A stretch of DNA of 64,000 nucleotides from Mesorhizobium sp. C432A. Lineage in GTDB: Bacteria; Pseudomonadota; Alphaproteobacteria; Rhizobiales; Rhizobiaceae. Below the pieces are notes generated by a model. That model did no database searches, was not told where the DNA came from, and saw only the letters and a program-made list of their open reading frames with translations. Below, one piece after another: positions 26,930-36,657 of this stretch. Made by a program: the position numbers and the translations under genes. The stretch covers positions 62,001-126,000 of the forward strand of contig NZ_CP100470.1 in assembly GCF_030323145.1 (NCBI RefSeq). The letters are read 5' to 3'. How positions within the stretch are numbered: the stretch's first letter is position 1; every line of letters starts with the position of its first letter.

Positions 26930-29393
26930 GGGGACTTCTCCTTGTTGGTGAGGGCGGGGTTGGTGAGGGCGGGGCTGGTTAGGGCGGGAACGAGTTCAGC
27001 GGCCCAGCCGACGCCACGGTGGTTGAGCCAGGCAGCGAGGAAACCTTCGCGGCCGTGCTCAGCGACGATGTGGGCGATCGCGGCCTGGTCGGTCTTCGCG
27101 GATACGGCGCAAAGCGCGAGTGCCACATCCGACAAGCCGAGTTCGAACAGCCGGTTGCCGCGACGGGACTGGCAGTAGTAGTCGCGCTTCGGCATTGCCC
27201 GCGCGATGATCTCGATCTGCCGATCGTTGAGGCCGAAGCGGCGGTAGATTGCCGTGATCTGCGGCTCGATGGCGCGCTCGTTCGGCAGCAGAAGCCGGGT
27301 CTGGCAGCTCTCGATGATCGCGGGCGCGATCGCGGAACCATCGATGTCGCTGAGCGACTGCGTGGCGAAGATGACGCTGGCGTTCTTCTTGCGCAGCGTC
27401 TTTAGCCATTCGCGGAGCTGGCCGGCAAAACCGTCATCGTCGAGCGCAAGCCAGCCTTCGTCGATGATGAGGAGGGTTGGCGAGCCATCGAGCCGGTCCT
27501 CGATGCGATGGAAGAGATAGGACAGGACGGCGGGCGCAGCACCCGTTCCGATCAGTCCTTCGGTTTCGAATGCCTGGACCGACGCCGATCCGAGATGTTC
27601 GCGCTCGGCATCGAGCAGGCGGCCGTAGGGACCCCCAACGCAATAGGGACGCAGTGCCTGCTTGAGATCATTTGATTGCAGCAAGACGACCAGACCGGTG
27701 ATGGTGCGCTCCTCGACAGGCGCGGAGGCCAGGGAGCTCAACGCCGTCCAGATATGCTCCTTGACCTCAGGCGTGATCGCCACGTTCTCCCGCGTCAGGA
27801 TCGCCACGATCCAGTCGGCGGCCCAGGCACGCTCGGGACATCATGAATGCGGGCGAACGGCTGAAGGCTGACGCTGTCGATCGCCCCATCACTGAGATCG
27901 CCGCCGAGATCATGCCAGTCGCCACCCATGGCGAGTGCGGCAGCGCGGATCGAGCCGCCGAAATCGAAGGCGAATACCTGTGACCCTGCATAGCGGCGGA
28001 ACTGCAGCGCCATCAGTGCCAGCAGCACGGACTTGCCGGCGCCGGTCGGGCCGACGATCAGTGTATGGCCGACGTCACCGACGTGAAGCGAAAGCCGGAA
28101 CGGGGTCGAGCCTTCGGTCTTGCCGAAGAGCAGAGGGGGCGCTGCAAAATGCTCGTCCCGTTCCGGCCCCGCCCACACCGCGGAAAGCGGGATGATGTGG
28201 GCGAGATTAAGCGTGGAGATGGGAGGTTGACGGACATTGGCGTAAACATGACCCGGCAGGCTGCCGAGCCAGGCGTCGACGGCATTGATGGTTTCGATAA
28301 TCGCCGTGAAATCGCGGCCCTGGATGACCTTTTCGACCTGGCGCAGTTTTTCGTCGGCGATGCGGGGATCATCGTCCCAAACCGTCACCGTCGCGGTGAC
28401 ATAAGCCATGCCCGCATAGTCGGCGCCGAGTTCCTGCAGCGCCATGTCGGCATCGGCGGCCTTGTTTGCGGCGTCGGTGTCCAAGAGGACGGACGCCTCG
28501 TTGGTCATCACCTCTTTGAGGATCGCGGCGACCGATTTGCGCTTGGCGAACCATTGACGCCGGATCTTTGTCAGCAGCCTGGTCGCATCGGTCTTGTCGA
28601 GCAGGATCGCGCGTGTCGACCAGCGATACGGGAAGGCCAGCCGGTTCAGTTCGTCGAGCAGACCCGGCGTGGTCGCGGTCGGGAACCCCGTGACCGTGAG
28701 AACGCGCAGATGCGACGCGCCAAGCCGCGGTTCTAGCCCGCCGGTCAGCGGCTGGTCGGCCAGCATGGCATCGATATACATCGGCGTTTCGGGAACGCGG
28801 ACACGGTGACGATTGGTCGAGACGCAGCCATGCAGATAGGTCAGCGTCTCGGCGTCATCGAGCCAGCGGCACTCCGGCATGAAGGCTTCGACAAGGCGCA
28901 GGACGCGGTCGCTGCGGTCAGTGAACCCGGTCAGCACCGCATTGGGGTCGAGGCCCCTCTTCTCGCGGCCTTCGTAGAGCAAGCTTTCCGCTCGCGCAGT
29001 ATCTTCGGCGGGCGCGAGATAGGTGAGCGTCAGGAAGTAGCTGGACTCGAAATGCGCGCCAGCCTCCTCGAAGCCCGCCTTGCGCTCCGCGTCGACCAGC
29101 GTCGAGGCCGCATCCGGAAAGCTGCTGTCGGGATAACGGGTCGAGGCATGGCGCTGCGCCTCGACAAAGATCGCCCAACCGGAGCCGAGACGGCGGAAGG
29201 CATTGTTGAGGCGGCCGGCGACGGCAACCAGTTCGGCCGGAACGGCGCTGTCGAGATCGGGACCGCGAAAGCGCGCGGTGCGCTGGAAGCTGCCGTCCTT
29301 GTTGAGGACGACGCCGGCGCCGACCAATGCCACCCAGGGCAGGAAGTCGGCGAGCCGGCTGCTACGGTTACGATATTCGGCAAGGTTCATCAT
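26926..29393 (-). pseudogene. trbE: trbE (VirB4 ATPase) with a one-base frameshift
   Basis: Together the two frames encode an otherwise complete TrbE of about 822 aa. The first runs from ATG 29393 (MMNLAEYRNRSSRLADFLPW) through Walker A VGPTGAGKSV to SLQPFARIHDVP. The second resumes at AWAADWIVAILTREN and holds Walker B LLIIDEGWLAL. The switch is at about 27835-27840, where the coding strand reads GATGTCCCGAGCGT; one extra C would restore P-E-R-A-W. TrbE is the main assembly ATPase, so a true frameshift would block transfer. A homopolymer sequencing error is equally possible. All other trb genes are intact. Confidence 0.85.
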
Positions 29394-29407
29394 CGGCGCG
29401 ACCTCGC

Positions 29408-29704
29408 TTAGACCGTGAGATGCGCGGGGATGCGCAGATGCCGGCGAACGACGTCGACGAAGAGCGGATCGCGCTTGGCGGCCCAGACGGCGGCAACATG
29501 GCCGATCGCCCAGATGGCGATGCCGACGAGCCACAGACGCAGCCCCAGCCCCACGGCGCCCGCAAGCGTCCCGTTCAGGATGGCAATGGCGCGCGGGGCG
29601 CCACCGAGCAGGATCGGCTCGGTCAGCGCGCGGTGCACGAGGACCGCATAACCCGGCACTGCGTAGTCCGGCATTGACCCGCTCTGTTCGACCGAACCCG
29701 CCAT
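29408..29704 (-). CDS. trbD: Conjugal transfer protein TrbD (VirB3 family)
   Basis: A 98-aa protein beginning MAGSVEQSGSMPDYAVPGYA, with HRALTEPILLGGAPRAIAIL (TrbD signature) and two transmembrane helices. ATG 29704 overlaps the trbC stop (ATGA). It is a small inner-membrane component that works with TrbE. Confidence 0.9.
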   Translation of the reverse strand: MAGSVEQSGSMPDYAVPGYAVLVHRALTEPILLGGAPRAIAILNGTLAGAVGLGLRLWLVGIAIWAIGHVAAVWAAKRDPLFVDVVRRHLRIPAHLTV

Positions 29705-30036
29705 CAGACCAGCGCTCCGCCGCCGAACGAGAAGAACGACAGGAAGAAGCTCGACGCCGCGAAAGCGATGGACAGGCCGAACACGATCTGGATGAGCCGG
29801 CGGAAGCCGCCCGACGTGTCGCCGAAGGCGAGTGTCAGGCCCGTGACGATGATGATGATCACCGCCATGATCTTGGCGACCGGGCCCTCGATCGACTGGA
29901 GGATCTGTTGCAGCGGTTGTTCCCACGGCATCGACGAGCCGGAGGCAAAAGCGGGCGCGGCCATCCCCAGGACGAGCGTGGGAACGAAAACTGTCATGGC
30001 GAGACGATGGCGCGCGAGGCGCAGGCGTTGGATCAC
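29704..30036 (-). CDS. trbC: Conjugal pilin TrbC (VirB2 family)
   Basis: A 110-aa prepilin with a long signal sequence (TVFVPTLVLGMAAPAFASGS) and a mature part with two hydrophobic helices (AKIMAVIIIIVTGLTLAF; VFGLSIAFAASSFFLSFFSF). It is the pilus subunit, probably processed by the TraF-like peptidase at 38.1-38.7 kb. It overlaps trbB by four bases. Confidence 0.92.
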   Translation of the reverse strand: MIQRLRLARHRLAMTVFVPTLVLGMAAPAFASGSSMPWEQPLQQILQSIEGPVAKIMAVIIIIVTGLTLAFGDTSGGFRRLIQIVFGLSIAFAASSFFLSFFSFGGGALV

Positions 30037-31049
30037 GGATTTTCTCCTTCAGGGCTTTGGATCAGCAAGGTCGGAATGTCGTCGCTCTCGATGACAGCAG
30101 GCGCGACCCGGTAGTCGCCGTCGGGGCACAGGCCATCGACACGGGCGAGTTCGGACAGCCGGCGCGCGGAGCCGCGGCCGGAAAGGACGGCAACCAGGTC
30201 GATCGTTTCGGCGATCAGCGCGCGTGGAACCGTGACGACGGCTTCCTGGATGAGTTGCTCCATCCGCCGGAGCGCGCCAATGGCGGTGCCGGCGTGGATC
30301 GTGCCAAGGCCGCCGGGGTGGCCGGTGCCCCATGCCTTCAACAGTTCGAGCGCCTCGGCCCCACGCACCTCGCCGACCGGAATGCGGTCGGGGCGCAGGC
30401 GCAACGATGAACGAACGAGATCGGAGAGCGACGCGACGCCGTCTTTCGTGCGCATTGCCACGAGATTTGGCGCGGCGCATTGCAGCTCGCGCGTATCCTC
30501 GATGATGACGACGCGATCGGCGGTCTTGGCCACTTCAGCGAGCAGCGCGTTGATCAACGTGGTCTTGCCCGTGGATGTGCCGCCTGCAACGAGGATGTTC
30601 GCACGGTTGGCAACGCCCTGGCGCAGCGCGTCCGCCTGCTGCGCCGACATGATTCCGGTCGTGACATAATCTCCGAGAGTGAAGATGGCGACGGCGGGCT
30701 TGCGGATCGCGAAGGCGGGCGCCGCGACGACGGGAGGAAGAAGCCCCTCGAACCGCTCCCCCGTCTCGGGCAGCTCGGCCGAGACGCGTGGGGCGCCGGC
30801 ATGGACTTCGGCACCGACATGATGAGCGACGAGGCGAACGATGCGCTCGCCGTCGGCCGCCGACAGACGCTCTCCTGTGTCGGACAACCCCTCGGACAGG
30901 CGATCGATCCACAAGCGCCCATCCGGATTGAGCATCACTTCAACGACGCCCGCGTCGTCGAGATAGCTCGCGATCGCAGGTCCGAGCGCTGTGCGCAACA
31001 TACGTGCGCCGCGCGCCAGACCTTCTGAATTGTGAGGCGAAGCTGCCAT
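30033..31049 (-). CDS. trbB: Conjugal transfer ATPase TrbB (VirB11 family)
   Basis: A 338-aa hexameric secretion ATPase with Walker [18 protein letters not shown], Asp box [11 protein letters not shown], Walker [18 protein letters not shown] and His box [12 protein letters not shown]. It is the first gene of the trb operon, which reads leftward to the DUF2274 gene with overlaps throughout. Confidence 0.94.
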   Translation of the reverse strand: MAASPHNSEGLARGARMLRTALGPAIASYLDDAGVVEVMLNPDGRLWIDRLSEGLSDTGERLSAADGERIVRLVAHHVGAEVHAGAPRVSAELPETGERFEGLLPPVVAAPAFAIRKPAVAIFTLGDYVTTGIMSAQQADALRQGVANRANILVAGGTSTGKTTLINALLAEVAKTADRVVIIEDTRELQCAAPNLVAMRTKDGVASLSDLVRSSLRLRPDRIPVGEVRGAEALELLKAWGTGHPGGLGTIHAGTAIGALRRMEQLIQEAVVTVPRALIAETIDLVAVLSGRGSARRLSELARVDGLCPDGDYRVAPAVIESDDIPTLLIQSPEGENP

Positions 31050-31439
31050 CCTGTCCCCGTTTAGATCCGGGGGACATGGGCGACCCCTGGACGGGGATGA
31101 TTAAGAGAGCCACATCTCGAGTGGTTTCAACACCTATATCGAGGCGTAGTAGCGTGGCGTGCAAATACAGGCGATCGGCGGTGCCGACGTAAACGGCGCA
31201 AGGCGACGATTATTTGTTCTGCTTTAGGTACTGGCTTAGAGAGCCGACGCCGGCGCGCTGCAACACCGTCGATAGCTTCGCGTCGCTGCGAATCCCGGCT
31301 GCGAAATTGTCGCCGTAGGTCTGACGAAGGGTGTCCACCTTCGTGTTCCCATGCTTTTCCTAATCCTACCGTCCTGGTCGCGGTGGCGCCCATCCAAACC
31401 TGGAAAATCAATTGTCCGCTCGGCGGCAAAGCCGTCTGA
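31050..31439. other. trb upstream region with a small gene remnant
   Basis: 390 bases between trbB and the antitoxin gene. On the minus strand, 31210-31359 reads KHGNTKVDTLRQTYGDNFAA and continues to a TAA. It is a protein-like C-terminus preceded by an in-frame TAG with no good start, so it looks like the tail of a lost gene. The trb promoter probably lies here, but no confident site was identified. Confidence 0.35.
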
Positions 31440-31757
31440 TCAAGCGGCCTCAGCACGAGCTGACCGTCGAGGCTTGTGGCGAACCACCACGTCGACCTTG
31501 TAGTCGAGCCGGTCCAGACAGCGAACCAGCCTGTCTATTGAAAACTTACCCGTGCGCCCGGTGGCGATAGCGGAGACGTCGGGCTGTTTTATTCCGAGCA
31601 GTTCAGCCGACTTCGCCTGGGTCAGGCGCCGGCGCTTGATAATGGCGCGGATCTCGCGGGCCAACTTGGCTTTCAGCAATTCCTCTTCGGGATTGTCAAA
31701 GCCGAGGTCCGCAAACACGTTGCCGCTGCTCATTTCGGCGGTGATGTCTTCTGTCAT
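31440..31757 (-). CDS. XRE-type antitoxin (HigA-like)
   Basis: A 105-aa protein with an XRE HTH (IKRRRLTQAKSAELLGIKQP, then VSAIATGRTG) after an acidic N-terminus (NVFADLGFDNPEEE) typical of HigA-like antitoxins. ATG 31757 overlaps the toxin stop (ATGA). Toxin-first order is the HigBA arrangement. It should neutralise the toxin and autoregulate the pair. Confidence 0.82.
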   Translation of the reverse strand: MTEDITAEMSSGNVFADLGFDNPEEELLKAKLAREIRAIIKRRRLTQAKSAELLGIKQPDVSAIATGRTGKFSIDRLVRCLDRLDYKVDVVVRHKPRRSARAEAA

Positions 31758-32128
31758 GACTTTGTTCCTTTCCCATAGTTTTCGCGGTAGTGCGCCTCGG
31801 CCGCCTTCAATCGCACTGTCACGAGATCGATTTCGTGCTTGGGTGTCTCCCTGCCCTTCTTCGACTTCTTCTGGAAGCAATGAAGCACGTAGATCACCCC
31901 GGCAAAGCGCACGGCATCGACGGCCCGGTAGGTATCTCCGTCGAAGTCGTCGACCACCTTGAGGATGCTGCGGCCGCCAAAGCCTTTCAGGGCTTTGACA
32001 GCCGGGTGCTCCTCACCATTCTGAGCGTCGTTGATTGCGACACCCATCAACCGGCGAACATCGACCGGAAACTCGCGCAGGTCGCCCTTCGACGACCCCA
32101 TCCATACTGCGGGCTTTTGGTTTTTCAT
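31754..32128 (-). CDS. HigB/Gp49-like toxin of a type II toxin-antitoxin pair
   Basis: A 124-aa RelE-superfamily protein. MKNQKPAVWMGSSKGDLREF opens the Gp49-like family, with a RFAGVIYVLHCFQKKSKKG core (conserved basic/aromatic toxin strand) and KHEIDLVTVRLKAAE at the end. ATG 32128 matches the family start better than 32182. Such toxins cleave mRNA at the ribosome. Placement between trb and traG suggests it stabilises the element. Confidence 0.82.
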   Translation of the reverse strand: MKNQKPAVWMGSSKGDLREFPVDVRRLMGVAINDAQNGEEHPAVKALKGFGGRSILKVVDDFDGDTYRAVDAVRFAGVIYVLHCFQKKSKKGRETPKHEIDLVTVRLKAAEAHYRENYGKGTKS

Positions 32129-32195
32129 TCTCCCTTGCCTTATAGCATACAGACTATAATTTTCAACGAAAAATCCTGACATCGCTCACGGCCAT

Positions 32196-32651
32196 TTAGC
32201 CCAAGGGCATGCCGGGCTGGTGTGTGTCCAGACCGCCATCAATGTCCTCGGAGATCTCCTGCCGAAGCTTTGGACCTCTGGCCAGGCGCCGGCCGAGTGC
32301 GGTGACGAATGCATCATAGCGGTCGCCCGCCTTGGCATGGGCGGCCTGCGCCGCTGGCTCGGGCAAAGCCGGTGTTGTCGCCAGCCAGAAGCGGACGAAA
32401 ACGGCGAGCGTCTCCACGGCAATTGCGACATCGCGCTCCTGGCGTGTCATACGGCGATCGAGCTGGTCAAGCCGCTTGGTGATCGCCGCCTCCTGTCGCT
32501 CGGCGGCATCGGGTGAGAGGAACGACTCGATGGCCGCCTCCGCGACGAGCGACCGTGAAAAATCACGGCGCGCCGCATGTTCGGCCAGCCTGCTCATGAC
32601 CGTCGGATCGAGATAGACGGACAGGCGTTGTTTGCGGGGTGGCTTTACCAT
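32196..32651 (-). CDS. Ribbon-helix-helix (CopG-type) protein upstream of traG
   Basis: A 151-aa protein. The N-terminus KQRLSVYLDPTVMSRLAEHA is an RHH DNA-binding domain, followed by a coiled-coil-like region (RQEAAITKRLDQLDRRMTRQ) and a hydrophobic helix. It is encoded seven bases after traG on the same strand, a typical location in rhizobial mob regions. It probably acts as a relaxosome accessory protein or repressor. Confidence 0.75.
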   Translation of the reverse strand: MVKPPRKQRLSVYLDPTVMSRLAEHAARRDFSRSLVAEAAIESFLSPDAAERQEAAITKRLDQLDRRMTRQERDVAIAVETLAVFVRFWLATTPALPEPAAQAAHAKAGDRYDAFVTALGRRLARGPKLRQEISEDIDGGLDTHQPGMPLG

Positions 32652-32658
32652 GGGAGCC

Positions 32659-34644
32659 TCACATATCCACGCCGTCGCCGGGGTCGAGCGACGCCTGTCG
32701 CGCAATGCCCTGCATCAGACGCGTCAGTCGACGGTTGCGGGCAACCTCGTCCTCCACGTCGTCCAGGTGATCGATCTCGAATTCGTTCTCGGTCGAAGGC
32801 TTCACGACCTGCTCGACGCGACTGAGCTCAGGTTGCCGACGACGCTCGGAATCAGTTGTGTCGTCATCCGTGGCCGACGGCGCCGACGTCGCTTCAGCAA
32901 TCTGCGGACGGGAAGGCAGAGGCAGTTTCGTCCAGTCGTCGGGCCTCCCCTCCTCTGCCGCCGCCGTCAGCACCGGTGGCGGCAGGATACGTTCCCGGAA
33001 GCGAGCATCTTCATGATAGCGCGCCTTTTTGGCGCGGATCGGCGGCGCACCCGAGACCATGACAATCTCGTCGGTGGCCGGCAGTTGCATCACTTCACCC
33101 GGCGTGAGCAGCGGGCGAGCCGTCTCGGAGCGGGAGACCATGAGATGACCGAGCCACGGCGACAGCCGGTGGCCGGCATAGTTCCTCATGGCCCTCATCT
33201 CGGTCGCTGTCCCAAGCGCGTCGGACACCCGCTTGGCGGTGCGCTCATCATTGGTGGCAAAGCTTACCCGGACGTGGCAGTTGTCGAGGATCGAGTTGTT
33301 GGCGCCGTACGCCCTCTCGATCTGATTGAGGGATTGAGCGATCAGAAAGCTTTTCAGCCCGTAGCCGGCCATGAAGGCGAGCGCCGACTCAAAGAAGTCG
33401 AGGCGGCCAAGCGCCGGAAACTCGTCAAGCATCAGGAGCAGCCGGTGCCCTTGCGCCCTCACCTGGAGATCTTCAGTAAGGCGGCGACCGATCTGATTGA
33501 GGATCAGGCGAATAAGCGGCTTGGTCCGGTTGATGTCGGACGGCGGCACGACGAGGTAGAGTGTCGTCGGATGCTTGTCGTCGACAAGATCGGTGATGCG
33601 CCAGTCGCAGCGGCGCGTGACCTCTGCCACGACAGGATCGCGATAGAGGCCAAGGAACGACATGGCGGTGGACAGCACGCCGGAGCGCTCGTTGTCGGAT
33701 TTGTTCAAGAGCTCCCGTGCCGCGCTGGCGATGACCGGGTGCGGACCGGCTTCACCCAGATGCGCCGTTTTCATCATCGCCGACAACGTCGATTCGATCG
33801 GACGCTTTGGATCGGAGAGGAAACCGGCGACGGCGGCAAGCGTCTTGTCCTTCTCCGCGTAGAGGACATGCAAGATCGCGCCGACCAGCAGGGCATGGCT
33901 GGTTTTCTCCCAATGGTTCCGCCTCTCGAGCGAGCCTTCGGGATCGACCAGGATGTCGGCGATGTTCTGAACGTCACGGACTTCCCATTCGCCACGGCGC
34001 ACCTCGAGCAGCGGATTGTAGGAAGAGGATTTCGGATTGGTGGGATCGAACAGCAGGACACGGCCATGCCTGGCGCGGAAGCCCGCGGTGAGTTGCCAGT
34101 TTTCGCCCTTGATGTCGTGGACGACCGCGGAGCTCGGCCAGGTCAGCAGTGTCGGGACAACAAGGCCGACGCCCTTGCCCGAACGTGTGGGCGCAAAGCA
34201 CAGCACGTGCTCCGGCCCGTCATGGCGCAGATAGGCGCCATCATATCGCCCAAGCACCACTCCGTCGGAGCCGAGAAGGCCTCTTGCCTTGATCTCCTGC
34301 TTGTCAGCCCAGCGGGCAGAGCCGTAAGTCTCGACCTTCTTGGCCTCGCGTGCCCGCCAGACCGACATGCCGATGGCGACGGCGACGCAGGCGAAACCGC
34401 CGGACGCCGCGATAAAGGCTCCCTCCACGAAGATCGACGGCGCGTAGGCATCGAAGCCATACCACCACCAGAAGAAGGACGGCGGGAGGTAAAGCGGAAA
34501 GCCCAGGACACGGAACCATGGCCTGCCGAGTTCGGGCTGGAACGCCAGGCGCCAGGCCACCCACTCCGTCGCGCCCCAGGTCGTGAAAAGCACGATCGCG
34601 ACGACCGCGAGGATCTGGCCCCAGAGTATCTTGGTGGCGGACAT
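32659..34644 (-). CDS. traG: Type IV coupling protein TraG (VirD4 family)
   Basis: A 661-aa protein. Two transmembrane helices lie in the first 95 residues; Walker A is APTRSGKG at 151-158; Walker B is LLLMLDEFPALG; QSLNQIERAYG follows. It couples the relaxase-DNA complex to the trb channel. It is flanked by the RHH gene and the relaxase gene. The long open frame on the opposite strand (32632-34668) is a shadow. Confidence 0.94.
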   Translation of the reverse strand: MSATKILWGQILAVVAIVLFTTWGATEWVAWRLAFQPELGRPWFRVLGFPLYLPPSFFWWWYGFDAYAPSIFVEGAFIAASGGFACVAVAIGMSVWRAREAKKVETYGSARWADKQEIKARGLLGSDGVVLGRYDGAYLRHDGPEHVLCFAPTRSGKGVGLVVPTLLTWPSSAVVHDIKGENWQLTAGFRARHGRVLLFDPTNPKSSSYNPLLEVRRGEWEVRDVQNIADILVDPEGSLERRNHWEKTSHALLVGAILHVLYAEKDKTLAAVAGFLSDPKRPIESTLSAMMKTAHLGEAGPHPVIASAARELLNKSDNERSGVLSTAMSFLGLYRDPVVAEVTRRCDWRITDLVDDKHPTTLYLVVPPSDINRTKPLIRLILNQIGRRLTEDLQVRAQGHRLLLMLDEFPALGRLDFFESALAFMAGYGLKSFLIAQSLNQIERAYGANNSILDNCHVRVSFATNDERTAKRVSDALGTATEMRAMRNYAGHRLSPWLGHLMVSRSETARPLLTPGEVMQLPATDEIVMVSGAPPIRAKKARYHEDARFRERILPPPVLTAAAEEGRPDDWTKLPLPSRPQIAEATSAPSATDDDTTDSERRRQPELSRVEQVVKPSTENEFEIDHLDDVEDEVARNRRLTRLMQGIARQASLDPGDGVDM

Positions 34645-34670
34645 AGAGCGGTCCTTTCTTCAACATGAGG

Positions 34671-36410
34671 TTAGAGGCCGAGGCCTCGCTTGCGGCCAAA
34701 ACTCCAGTCGATGGCGTCGTCATTGCGAGCGACGCCAGAGACGTGGCGGCCAAGATGCTTTTCCAGAGACGGCGTCCAGGGCACCAGTTGGAAACCGAGG
34801 CCGTCATCGATCATGGCGAAGCGGCCGGAGGCGAGCAGGAAACGTTGCCGATAGGAACCGGTCACAAACTCGCCGCTGCGGGCGCGGTTGAAGGGCTGGC
34901 CGGTGTCGGCCGAGAGCTTTTGGCCGAGCGCCTCCAACTCGCGGCGACGTAGCGTGCCGATCAGGTTGCGGGTGAAGGTTGTGCGTTGGCCATGCCGCTC
35001 GCCGAGGCCCTGTTGGACGAGATGGTCGGCACGGCGCTGCATCGCCTGCCGTACTTCGGCGCCGAAGCCGCCTTCCGACAACGCAATCGGTTCGCGGGCG
35101 ATATTCTGGCGGTCAAGCCAGGTTGCGCCGGCGGCGGTGGTCTGCCGCTCAATATCGAGATCGGAACGGACAGCGAGTGCTGCGCGCGGATGTCCCTGCG
35201 CGTCATGGAACTTGCGCAGTTCGACGATGGAACCCGGAGCGCTATCGCCCGCGGCGTCGAGGTCGGACAGCTTGATGTGATGTGTGCGGCCGTCGGTGCC
35301 ATCGACCACGGCGTAGGCACTGCCCTTCAGCTCATCATCGAGGCCGCGGTCGACCAACCGACCCACGATCGGCGTGTCGAGGCGCTCCGCCGCCAGCACA
35401 TAATTCGCCAATCCGCGCTCGATGCCCTGTTCTGTCAGGGCGCGGTGCATCCGCTTGATGATATCGCCGCGTTCGCCAAGCTCGCGCAGCGTCGCCTCGG
35501 CCTTGTCGTCGATCATCCATTGGCCCGGGCCGACCTGTTCGGCAAGGCCAAGAGTTTCGAGCTTGCGCACCCGCCCGACCTTCAGCACGTGATACTCGTC
35601 GGGCTGAGCGTTCGCCGGGAACGCAAGATCGACAACGCCGGTGTCGCGGCCATCGCGAACAAGTTGCCGGTCAAGCTGGGTCCAGCGTTCGGCTTCGACC
35701 TGGCGCTCCAGATTGCGGCGGATGTCGAGATCGGTGCGCGGGCCGAGTTCCTGGGTAACGAGATCGGCGGCGCGGGCGCGCATCCCCTCCTTGATGTAAT
35801 CGCGCGAGATCACGAGATCCTGCCCGTCATCAGTGTGGCCGCGCAAAATGATGTGAAGGTGCGGGTTGTCGGTGTTCCAGTGATCGACGCCCGCCCAATC
35901 GAGCTTCGTGCCGAGGTCCTTTTCCATCTGGCCCATCAGATCACGGGCCAAGGATTTGAGATCCGCCATGTCGACGGCATCTTCCGGCGAGACGATGAAG
36001 CGGAAGTGGTGCCGATCATCGCTGCACCGCGCGGCAAAAGCACCGCCATCCACCTCCCCGATCTCCGGCCCGAACAGCCTTGCCTTCTCCCCGTCACGGG
36101 TGACGCCCTCGCGGCGCAGATAGGATAGATGGGCGGCAAGCGGGGCGCCGCGCGCGTGATGGCGCACTAGCCGCGTCTTGATGATCACGGTTCGCGAGCG
36201 GCTGGTGAGGAGACGATTGGCGCGCACGCTCGCCGAGCGGCCACGCCCGAAGGTCGAGCGATTGCCCGGACTGATCCGGCCTGAGCGTGAGATACGGGCG
36301 CCGGCCTTCTGGGCGGCGGCAAGCGCTTGCGAGATGAAGGGCCTGGCGCGCTGGACGCTGGACGAGCGGATACGGCCAGGCCGGATGCGGAAACCATCCT
36401 CGCTGGTCAT
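34671..36410 (-). CDS. Relaxase/mobilisation nuclease with DUF3363 domain
   Basis: A 579-aa protein. The catalytic domain (residues about 80-240) has RLVRHHARGAPLAAHLSYLR, HHFRFIVSPED and the His-rich metal motif DHWNTDNPHLHIILRG (HxH). The remainder is the DUF3363 region common in rhizobial relaxases of the ICEMlSymR7A RlxS type. ATG 36410 was chosen over 36428. It nicks oriT and leads the strand into the recipient. Confidence 0.9.
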   Translation of the reverse strand: MTSEDGFRIRPGRIRSSSVQRARPFISQALAAAQKAGARISRSGRISPGNRSTFGRGRSASVRANRLLTSRSRTVIIKTRLVRHHARGAPLAAHLSYLRREGVTRDGEKARLFGPEIGEVDGGAFAARCSDDRHHFRFIVSPEDAVDMADLKSLARDLMGQMEKDLGTKLDWAGVDHWNTDNPHLHIILRGHTDDGQDLVISRDYIKEGMRARAADLVTQELGPRTDLDIRRNLERQVEAERWTQLDRQLVRDGRDTGVVDLAFPANAQPDEYHVLKVGRVRKLETLGLAEQVGPGQWMIDDKAEATLRELGERGDIIKRMHRALTEQGIERGLANYVLAAERLDTPIVGRLVDRGLDDELKGSAYAVVDGTDGRTHHIKLSDLDAAGDSAPGSIVELRKFHDAQGHPRAALAVRSDLDIERQTTAAGATWLDRQNIAREPIALSEGGFGAEVRQAMQRRADHLVQQGLGERHGQRTTFTRNLIGTLRRRELEALGQKLSADTGQPFNRARSGEFVTGSYRQRFLLASGRFAMIDDGLGFQLVPWTPSLEKHLGRHVSGVARNDDAIDWSFGRKRGLGL

Positions 36411-36657
36411 GGCGAAGGCCCCGAACATCGTGTTAAGGCATGGAAATCACAGGGAAATCGGTGTTCCGGCGCGGTACGCCACCTGTTAGCACCTCGCGGA
36501 AATGCAGTATAACCTATTGAAATAACACAACCGATCGACGCCGCACCTCGCGGCCTTTTATCTCGCCATCTCTCTTCGCTCTCCCTAGAAACCAACCTTC
36601 CCACCGCAATCTCTGCGACGGAGCGGGCCTCAATGCGATTGACCAAGAATACTGTGA
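36411..36657. other. Relaxase upstream region, possible oriT
   Basis: A roughly 230-base non-coding gap upstream of the relaxase. GCACCTCGCGG occurs twice (36489-36499 and 36543-36553) with an AT-richer patch between. Relaxase-proximal gaps commonly hold oriT, but no nic consensus was recognised, so this is a location guess only. Confidence 0.25.

Noticed and set aside
32632..34668. 678-codon plus-strand open frame
   Set aside because: Exactly antisense to traG, with a His/Arg/Gly-rich translation and no domain; a codon-bias shadow in high-GC DNA.
34986..36128. 380-codon plus-strand open frame
   Set aside because: Antisense to the relaxase; the minus frame has the HxH relaxase motif.
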